Origin: Steromphala cineraria
Taxonomy: Eukaryota > Mollusca > Gastropoda > Trochida > Trochidae
Direction: 5' to 3'
Length of the DNA stretch: 64,000 nt
Assembly: GCA_916613615.1 (NCBI GenBank)
Contig: OU744727.1
Span: forward strand, 19,910,093-19,974,092
A program made the position numbers and the translations under genes. Numbering within the stretch: position 1 is the stretch's first letter; every line of letters begins with the position of its first letter. Below the pieces are notes generated by a model. That model made no database searches. It was not told the DNA's origin and was given only the letters and a program-made list of their open reading frames with translations. Shown here one piece after another: positions 52,501-62,695 of this stretch.

Positions 52501-55399
52501 TAATTGGCTTTAGATGCGACCTTTATGTAGAGTTGAGCAGATATTGTCATTATTTTCCCTACGATGAAATTTTCTTAATATGGCTTGCATATGCACCAAA
52601 ATGGGCTCAAATGTACACACAAATAAATGCTATCTGCCCGTGCCAACCAATCTTCTCACAGATTTTTAGTTTTTGTATAATTGGCTTTAGATGCGACCTT
52701 TATGTAGAGTTGAGCAGACATGTCATTATTTTCCCTACGATGAAATTTTCTTAATATGGCTTGGATATGCACCAAGATGGGCTCAAATGTACACACAAAT
52801 AAATGCTATCTGCCCGTGCCAACCAATCTTCTCACACATTTTTAGTTTTTGTATAATTGGCTTTAGATGCGACCTTTATGTAGAGTTGAGCAGATATTGT
52901 CATTATTTTCCCTACGATGAAATTTTCTTAATATGGCTTGGATATGCACCAAAATGGGCTCAAATGTACACACAAATAAATGTCATCTGCTGGTGCCAAC
53001 CAATCTTCTAGCAGATTTTTAGTTTTTGTATAATTGGCTTTAGATGCGACCTTATTGTACATTTGAGCAGATACTAACATTATTGTTTCTACGATGAAAT
53101 TTTCTTAATATGGCTTGGATATGCACCAAAATTGGCTCAAATGTACAACAAAAATAAATGCTATCTGCCCGTGCCAACCAATCTTCTCACAGATTTTTAG
53201 TTTTTGTATAATTGGCTTTAGATGCGACCTTTATGTAGAGTTGAGCAGATATTGTCATTATTTTCCCTACGATGAAATTTTCTTAATATGGCTTGGATAT
53301 GCACCAAAATGGGCTCAAATGTACACAAAAATAAATGCTATCTGCTGGTGCCAACCAATCTTCTCACAGATTTTTAGTTTTTGTAAAATTGGCTTTAGAT
53401 GCGACCTTTATGTAAAGTTGAGCAGATATTGTCATTATTTTCCCTACGATGAAATTTTCTTAATATGGCTTGGATATGCACCAAAATGGGCTCAAATGTA
53501 CACAAAAATAAATGCTATGTGCTGGTGCCAGCCAATTTTCTCACAGAGTTTTTGTTTTTGTATAATTGGCTTTAGATGCGACCTTTATGTAGAGTTGAGC
53601 AGATATTGTCATTATTTTCCCTACGATGAATTTTTCTTAATATGACTTGGATATGCACCAAAATGGGCTCAAATGTACACAAAATAAATGCTATCTGCTG
53701 GTGCCAACCAATCTTCTCACAGATTTTTAGTTTTTGTATAATTGGCTTTAGATGCGACCTTTATGTAGAGTTGAGCAGATATTGTCATTATTTTCCCTAC
53801 GATGAAATTTTCTTAATATGGCTTGGATATGCACCAAAATGGGCTCAAATGTACACAAAAATCAATGCTATCTGCTGGTGCCAACCAATCTTCTCACAGA
53901 CTTTGAGTTTTTGTATAATTGGCTTTAGATGCGACCTTTATGTAGAGTTGAGCAGATATTGTCATTATTGTCCCTACGATGAAATTTTCTTAATATGGCT
54001 TGGATATGCACCAAAATGGGCTCAAATGTACACAAAAATAAATGCTATCTGCTGGTGCCAACCAATCTTCTCACAGATTTTTAGTTTTTGTAAAATTGGC
54101 TTTAGATGCGACCTTTATGTAGAGTTGAGCAGATATTGTCATTATTTTCCCTACGATGAAATTTTCTTAATATGGCTTGGATATGCACCAAAATGGGCTC
54201 AACTGTACACAAAAATAAATGCTATCTGCTGGTGCCAACCAATCTTCTCACAGATTTTTAGTTTTTGTATAATTGGCTTTAGATGCGACCTTTATGTAGA
54301 GTTGAGAAGATATTGTCATTATTTTCCCTACGATGAAATTTTCTTAATATGGCTTGGATATGCACCAAAATGGACTCAAATGTACACAAAAATAAATGCT
54401 ATCTGCTGGTGCCAACCAATCTTCTCACAGATTTTTAGTTTTTGTATAATTGGCTTTAGATGCGACCTTATTGTACATTTGAACAGATACTAACATTATT
54501 GTTTCTACGATGAAATGTTCTTAATATGGCTTGGATATGCACCAAAATGGGCTCAAATGTACACAAAATAAATGCTATCTGCTGGTGCCAACCAATCTTC
54601 TCACAGATTTTTAGTTTTTGTATAATTGGCTTTAGATGCGACCTTTATGTAGAGTTGAGCAGATATTGTCATTATTTTCCCTACGATGAAATTTTCTTAA
54701 TATGGCTTGGATATGCACCAAAATGGGCTCAAATGTACACAAAAATAAATGCTATCTGCTGGTGCCAACCAATCTTCTCACAGATTTTTAGTTTTTGTAT
54801 AATTGGCTTTAGATGCGACCTTATTGTACATTTGAGCAGATACTAACATTATTGTTTCTACGATGAAATTTTCTTAATATGGCTTGGATATGCACCAAAA
54901 TGGGCTCAAATGTACACAAAAATAAATGCTATCTGCTTGTGCCAACCAATCTTCTCACAGATTTTTAGTTTTTGTATAATTAGCTTTAGATGCGACCTTT
55001 ATGTAGAGTTGAGCAGATATTGTCATTATTTTCCCTACGATAAAATGTTCTTAATATTGCTTGGATATGCACCAAAATGGGCTCAAATGTACACAAAAAT
55101 AAATGCTATCTGCTGGTGCCAACCATTCTTCTCACAGATTTTTAGTTTTAGTATAATTGGCTTTAGATGCGACCTTTATGTAGAGTTGAGCAGATATTGT
55201 CATTATTTTCCATACGATGAAATTTTCTTAATATGGCTTGGATTTGCACCAAAATGGGCTCAAATGTACAACAACAAAAATGCTATCTGCTGGTGCCAAC
55301 CAATCTTCTCACAGATTTTTAGTTTTTGTATAATTGGCTTTAGATGCGACCTTATTGTACATTTGAACAGATACTAACATTATTGTTTCTACGATGAAA
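49501..55399 (+). repeat. Family B region rich in the TACTAAC monomer subtype
   Basis: The ATTGTACATTTGAGCAG plus ATACTAACATTATTG subtype recurs at about 49,530, 49,707, 50,415, 51,655, 53,072, 54,487, 54,840 and 55,372, often followed by an AAAATTGGCTC plus TACAACAAAAA monomer. Blocks opening with that pair begin near 49,751, 51,699 and 53,115, offsets 1,948 and 1,416 bp (11 and 8 monomers). The monomer at about 53,510-53,650 is unusually diverged (GCTATGTGC, GCCAGCCAATTTTC, CAGAGTTTTTG, ATATGACTTGG). No gene is present. Confidence 0.75.
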
Positions 55400-57220
55400 T
55401 GTTCTTAATATGGCTTGGATATGCACCAAAATGGGCTCAAATGTACACAAAAATAAATGCTATCTGCTTGTGCCAACCAATCTTCTCACAGATTTTTAGT
55501 TTTTGTATAATTGGCTTTAGATGCGACCTTTATGTAGAGTTGAGCAGATATTGTCATTATTTTCCCTACGATGAAATTTTCTTAATATGGCTTGGATATG
55601 CACCAAAATGGGCTCAAATGTACACAAAAATAAATGCTATCTGCTGGTGCCAACCAATCTTCTCACAGATTTTTAGTTTTTGTATAATTGGCTTTAGATG
55701 CGACCTTATTGTACATTTGAGCAGATACTAACATTATTGTTTCTACGATGAAATTTTCTTAATATGGCTTGGATATGCACCAAAATGGGCTCAAATGTAC
55801 ACAAAAATAAATGCTATCTGCTGGTGCCAACCAATCTTCTCACAGATTTTTAGTTTTTGTATAATTGGCTTTAGATGCGACCTTTATGTAGAGTTGAGCA
55901 GATATTGTCATTATTTTCCCTACGATGAAATTTTCTTAATATGGCTTGGATATGCACCAAAATGGGCTCAAATGTACACAAAAATCAATGCTATCTGCTG
56001 GTGCCAACCAATCTTCTCACAGACTTTGAGTTTTTGTATAATTGGCTTTAGATGCGACCTTTATGTAGAGTTGAGCAGATATTGTCATTATTGTCCCTAC
56101 GATGAAATTTTCTTAATATGGCTTGGATATGCACCAAAATGGGCTCAAATGTACAACAAAAATAAATGCTATCTGCTGGTGCCAACCAATCTTCTCACAG
56201 ATTTTTAGTTTTTGTATAATTGGCTTTAGATGCGACCTTTATGTAGAGTTGAGCAGATATTGTCATTATTTTCCCTACGATGAAATTTTCTTAATATGGC
56301 TTGGATATGCACCAAAATGGGCTCAAATGTACACAAAAATAAATGCTATCTGCTTGTGCCAACCAATCTTCTCACAGATTTTTAGTTTTTGTATAATTGG
56401 CTTTAGATGCGACCTTTATGTAGAGTTGAGCAGATATTGTCATTATTTTCCCTACGATGAAATTTTCTTAATATGGCTTGGATATGCACCAAAATGGGCT
56501 CAAATGTACACAAAAATAAATGCTATCTGCTGGTGCCAACCAATCTTCTCACAGATTTTTAGTTTTTGTATAATTGGCTTTAGATGCGACCTTATTGTAC
56601 ATTTGAGCAGATACTAACATTATTGTTTCTACGATGAAATTTTCTTAATATGGCTTGGATATGCACCAAAATGGGCTCAAATGTACACAAAAATAAATGC
56701 TATCTGCTTGTGCCAACCAATCTTCTCACAGATTTTTAGTTTTTGTATAATTGGCTTTAGATGCGACCTTTATGTAGAGTTGAGCAGATATTGTCATTAT
56801 TTTCCCTACGATGAAATTTTCTTAATATGGCTTGGATATGCACCAAAATGGGCTCAAATGTACACAAAAATCAATGCTATCTGCTGGTGCCAACCAATCT
56901 TCTCACAGACTTTGAGTTTTTGTATAATTGGCTTTAGATGCGACCTTTATGTAGAGTTGAGCAGATATTGTCATTATTGTCCCTACGATGAAATTTTCTT
57001 AATATGGCTTGGATATGCACCAAAATGGGCTCAAATGTACAACAAAAATAAATGCTATCTGCTGGTGCCAACCAATCTTCTCACAGATTTTTAGTTTTTG
57101 TATAATTGGCTTTAGATGCGACCTTTATGTAGAGTTGAGCAGATATTGTCATTATTTTCCCTACGATGAAATTTTCTTAATATGGCTTGGATATGCACCA
57201 AAATGGGCTCAAATGTACAC
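55400..57220 (+). repeat. 886-bp (5-monomer) tandem duplication in family B
   Basis: Copy one is about 55,400-56,285 and copy two about 56,286-57,171 with identity to about 57,220. Both hold CTTGTGCC, the TACTAAC monomer (55,727 and 56,612), the AAAATCAATG and GACTTTGAG monomer, and the 178-bp TACAACAAAAA monomer (56,153 and 57,039), giving 5 x 177 + 1. The visible differences are few, such as CTGGTGCC against CTTGTGCC in one monomer. Confidence 0.85.
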
Positions 57221-60200
57221 AAAAATCAATGCTATCTGCTGGTGCCAACCAATCTTTTCACAGACTTTGAGTTTTTGTATAATTGGCTTTAGATGCGACC
57301 TTTATGTAGAGTTGAGCAGATATTGTCATTATTGTCCCTACGATGAAATTTTCTTAATATGGCTTGGATATGCACCAAAATGGGCTCAAATGTACACAAA
57401 AATAAATGCTATCTGCTGGTGCCAACCAATCTTCTCACAGATTTTTAGTTTTTGTAAAATTGGCTTTAGATGCGACCTTTATGTAGAGTTGAGCAGATAT
57501 TGTCATTATTTTCCCTACGATGAAATTTTCTTAATATTGCTTGGATATGCACCAAAATGGGCTCAAATGTACACAAAAATAAATGCTATCTGCTGGTGTC
57601 AACCAATCTTCTCACAGATTTTTAACTTTTGTATAAGTGGCTTTAGATGCAACCTTAATGTACAGTTGAGCAGATATTGTCAAAATTTTCCCTACGATGG
57701 AATTTTCTTAATATGGCTTGGATATGCACCAAAATCGGCTCAAATGTACACAAAAATAAATGCTATCTGCTGGTGCCAACCATTCTTCTCACAGATTTTT
57801 AGTTTTAGTATAATTGGCTTTAGATGCGACCTTTATGTAGAGTTGAGCAGATATTGTCATTATTTTCCCTACGATGAAATTTTCTTAATATGGCTTGGAT
57901 ATGCACCAAAATGGGCTCAAATGTACACAAAAATAAATGCTATCTGCTGGTGCCAACCAATCTTCTCACAGATTTTTAGTTTTTGTATAATTGGCTTTAG
58001 ATGCGACCTTATTGTACATTTGAACAGATACTAACATTATTGTTTCTACGATGACATTTTCTTAATATGGCTTGGATATGCACCAAAATTGGCTCAAATG
58101 TACAACAACAATAAATGCTATCTGCCCGTGCCAACCAATCTTCTCACAGATTTTTAGTTTTTGTATAATTGGCTTTAGATGCGACCTTTATGTAGAGTTG
58201 AGCAGATATTGTCATTATTTTCCCTACGATTAAATTTTCTTAATATGGCTTGGATATGCACCAAAATGGGCTCAAATGTACACCAAAATAAATGCTATCT
58301 GCTGGTGCCAACCAATCTTCTCACAGATTTTTAGTTTTTGTATAATTGGCTTTAGATGCGACCTTGATGTACATTTGAACAGATACTAACATTATTGTTT
58401 CTACGATGAAATTTTCTTAATATGGCTTGGATATGCACCAAAATTGGCTCAAATGTACAACAAAAATAAATGCTATCTGCTGGTGCCAACCAATCTTCTC
58501 ACAGATTTTTAGTTTTTGTATAATTGGCTTTAGATGCGACCTTTATGTAGAGTTGAGCAGATATTGTCATTATTTTCCCTACGATAAAATGTTCTTAATA
58601 TTGCTTGGATATGCACCAAAATGGGCTCAAATGTACACAAAAATAAATGCTATCTGCTGGTGCCAACCATTCTTCTCACAGATTTTTAGTTTTAGTATAA
58701 TTGGCTTTAGATGCGACCTTTATGTAGAGTTGAGCAGATATTGTCATTATTTTCCCTACGATGAAATTTTCTTAATATGGCTTGGATATGCACCAAAATG
58801 GGCTCAAATGTACACAAAAATAAATGCTATCTGCTGGTGCCAACCAATCTTCTCACAGATTTTTAGTTTTTGTATAATTGGCTTTAGATGCGACCTTATT
58901 GTACATTTGAACAGATACTAACATTATTGTTTCTACGATGAAATTTTCTTAATATGGCTTGGATATGCACCAAAATTGGCTCAAATATACAACAAAAATA
59001 AATGCTATGTGCCCCTGCCAACCAATCTTCTCACAGATTTTTAGTTTTTGTATAATTGGCTTTAGATGCGACCTTTATGTAGAGTTGAGCAGATATTGTC
59101 ATTATTTTCCCTACGATGAAATTTTCTTAATATGGCTTGGATATGCACCAAAATGGGCTCAAATGTACACCAAAATAAATGCTATCTGCTGGTGCCAACC
59201 AATCTTCTCACAGATTTTTAGTTTTTGTATAATTGGCTTTAGATGCGACCTTTATGTAGAGTTGAGAAGATATTGTCATTATTTTCCCTACGATGAAATG
59301 TTCTTAATATGACTTGGATATGCACCAAAATGGGCTCAAATGTATACAAAAATAAATGCTATCTGCTGGTGCCAACCAATCTTATCACAGATTTTTAGTT
59401 TTTGTATAATTGGCTTTAGATGCAACCTTTATGTAGAGTTGAGCAGATATTGTCATTATTTTCCCTACGATGAAATTTTCTTAATATGGCTTGGATATGC
59501 ACCACAATTGGCTCAAATGTACACACAAATAAATGCTATCTGCCCGTGCCAACCAATCTTCTCACAGATTTTTAGTTTTTGTATAATTGGCTTTAGATGC
59601 GACCTTATTGTACATTTGAGCAGATATTGTCATTACATGTATTGTCCCTACGATGAAATTTTCTTAATATGGCTTGGATATGCACCAAAATGGGCTCAAA
59701 TGTACACAAAAATAAATGCTATCTGCTGGTGCCAACCAATCTTCTCACAGATTTTTAGTTTTTGTATAATTGGCTTTAGATGCGACCTTTATGTAGAGTT
59801 GAGCAGATATTGTCATTATTTTCCCTACGATGAAATTTTCTTAATATGGCTTGGATATGCACCAAAATGGGCTCAAATGTACACAAAAATAAATGCTATC
59901 TGCTGGTACCAACCAATCTTCTCACAGATTTTTAGTTTTTGTATAATTGGCTTTAGATGCGACCTTATTGTACATTTGAACAGATACTAACATTATTGTT
60001 TCTACGATGAAATTTTCTTAATATGGCTTGGATATGCACCAAAATTGGCTCAAATGTACAACAAAAATAAATGCTATCTGCCCGTGCCAACCAATCTTCT
60101 CACAGATTTTTAGTTTTTGTATAATTGGCTTTAGATGCGACCTTTATGTAGAGTTGAGCAGATATTGTCATTATTTTCCCTACGATGAAATGTTCTTAAT

Positions 60201-61019
60201 ATGGCTTGGATATGCACCAAAATGGGCTCAAATGTACACAAAAATAAATGCTATCTGCTGGTGCCAACCAATCTTCTCACAGATTTTTAGTTTTTGTATA
60301 ATTGGCTTTAGATGCGACCTTTATGTAGAGTTGAGAAGATATTGTCATTATTTTCCCTTCGATGAAATTTTCTTAATATGGCTTGGATATGCACCAAAAT
60401 GGACTCAAATGTACACAAAAATAAATGCTATCTGCTGGTGCCAACCAATCTTCTCACAGATTTTTAGTTTTTGTATAATTGGCTTTAGATGCGACCTTTA
60501 TGTAGAGTTGAGCAGATATTGTCATTATTTTCCCTACGATGAAATTTTCTTAATATGGCTTGGATATGCACCAAAATGGGCTCAAATGTACACAAAAATC
60601 AATGCTATCTGCTGGTGCCAACCAATCTTCTCACAGACTTTGAGTTTTTGTAAAATTGGCTTTAGATGCGACCTTTATGTAGAGTTGAGCAGATATTGTC
60701 ATTATTGTCCCTACGATGAAATTTTCTTAATATGGCTTGGATATGCACCAAAATGGGCTCAAATGTACACAAAAATAAATGCTATCTGCTGGTGCCAACC
60801 AATCTTCTCACAGATTTTTAGTTTTTGTAAAATTGGCTTTAGATGCGACCTTTATGTAGAGTTGAGCAGATATTGTCATTATTTTCCCTACGATAAAATG
60901 TTCTTAATATGGCTTGGATATGCACCAAAATGGGCTCAAATGTACACAAAAATAAATGCTATCTGCTGGTGCCAACCATTCTTCTCACAGATTTTTGGTT
61001 TTAGTATAATTGGCTTTAG
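57221..61019 (+). repeat. Family B monomers with repeated TACTAAC blocks
   Basis: Apart from the A-type patch, this is B satellite with TACTAAC monomers at about 58,030, 58,385, 58,917 and 59,987, and AAAATTGGCTC plus TACAACAAAAA monomers near 58,090, 58,442, 58,974 and 60,043. One monomer near 59,635 has an insertion of six bases. Others carry GATGAAATGTTC or GATAAAATGTTC. Nothing outside the satellite is seen. Confidence 0.75.
57598..57702 (+). repeat. A-type patch inside a family B monomer
   Basis: This monomer starts and ends as B but carries A-type states between: GGTGTCAACC, TTTTTAACTTTTG, GATGCAACCTTAATGTACAG and GTCAAAATTT, then B-type TTCCCTACGAT, then the A-type G in GATGGAATT. The combination TTTTAAC plus TGCAACC is specific to one A subtype found near 12,530, 15,000, 18,180, 21,890, 25,790 and 27,030. 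The patch is about 100 bp and the monomer stays 177 bp. Transfer from an A array by gene conversion, or a relic of common ancestry, would both explain it. Confidence 0.85.
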
Positions 61020-62695
61020 ATGCGACCTTTATGTAGAGTTGAGCAGATATTGTCATTATTTTCCCTACGATGAAATTGTCTTAATATGGCTTGGATATGC
61101 ACCAAAATGGGCTCAAATGTACACACAAATAAATGCTATCTGCCCGTGCCAACCAATCTTCTCACAGATTTTTAGTTTTTGTATAATTGGCTTTAGATGC
61201 GACCTTTATGTAGAGTTGAGAAGATATTGTCATTATTTTCCCTACGATGAAATTTTCTTAATATGGCTTGGATATGCACCAAAATGGACTCAAATGTACA
61301 CAAAAATAAATGCTATCTGCTGGTGCCAACCAATCTTCTCACAGATTTTTAGTTTTTGTATAATTGGCTTTAGATGCGACCTTTATGTAGAGTTGAGCAG
61401 ATATTGTCATTATTTTCCTACGATGAAATTTTCTTAATATGGCTTGGATATGCACCAAAATGGGCTCAAATGTACACAAAAATAAATGCTATCTGCTGGT
61501 GCCAACCAATCTTCTCACAGATTTTTAGTTTTTGTATAATTGGCTTTAGATGCGACCTTATTGTACATTTGAGCAGATACTAACATTATTGTTTCTACGA
61601 TGAAATTTTCTTAATATGGCTTGGATATGCACCAAAATGGGCTCAAATGTACACAAAAATAAATGCTATCTGCTTGTGCCAACCAATCTTCTCACAGATT
61701 TTTAGTTTTTGTATAATTGGCTTTAGATGCGACCTTTATGTAGAGTTGAGCAGATATTGTCATTATTTTCCCTACGATGAAATTTTCTTAATATGGCTTG
61801 GATATGCACCAAAATGGGCTCAAATGTACACAAAAATCAATGCTATCTGCTGGTGCCAACCAATCTTCTCACAGACTTTGAGTTTTTGTATAATTGGCTT
61901 TAGATGCGACCTTTATGTAGAGTTGAGCAGATATTGTCATTATTGTCCCTACGATGAAATTTTCTTAATATGGCTTGGATATGCACCAAAATGGGCTCAA
62001 ATGTACACAAAAATAAATGCTATCTGCCCGTGCCAACCAATCTTCTCACAGATTTTTAGTTTTTGTAAAATTGGCTTTAGATGCGACCTTTATGTAGAGT
62101 TGAGCAGATATTGTCATTATTTTCCCTACGATGAAATTGTCTTAATATGGCTTGGATATGCACCAAAATGGGCTCAAATGTACACACAAATAAATGCTAT
62201 CTGCCCGTGCCAACCAATCTTCTCACAGATTTTTAGTTTTTGTATAATTGGCTTTAGATGCGACCTTTATGTAGAGTTGAGCAGATATTGTCATTATTTT
62301 CCCTACGATGAAATTTTCTTAATATGGCTTGGATATGCACCAAAATGGACTCAAATGTACACAAAAATAAATGCTATCTGCTGGTGCCAACCAATCTTCT
62401 CACAGATTTTTAGTTTTTGTATAATTGGCTTTAGATGCGACCTTTATGTAGAGTTGAGCAGATATTGTCATTATTTTCCTACGATGAAATTTTCTTAATA
62501 TGGCTTGGATATGCACCAAAATGGGCTCAAATGTACACAAAAATAAATGCTATCTGCTGGTGCCAACCAATCTTCTCACAGATTTTTAGTTTTTGTATAA
62601 TTGGCTTTAGATGCGACCTTATTGTACATTTGAGCAGATACTAACATTGTTGTTTCTACGATGAAATTTTCTTAATATGGCTTGGATATGCACCA
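61020..62695 (+). repeat. 1,061-bp (6-monomer) tandem duplication in family B
   Basis: The sequence from about 61,020 recurs with an offset of 1,061 bp up to about 62,695. Shared rare states are GAAATTGTCTTAAT (61,074 and 62,135), ACACACAAATAAATG with CCCGTGCC, TGGACTC, the one-base deletion TTTTCCTACG (61,413 and 62,474) and the TACTAAC monomer. The deletion explains 1,061 instead of 1,062. The same deletion at 50,251 links this block to 50.0-50.9 kb (offset 11,162). Confidence 0.85.
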
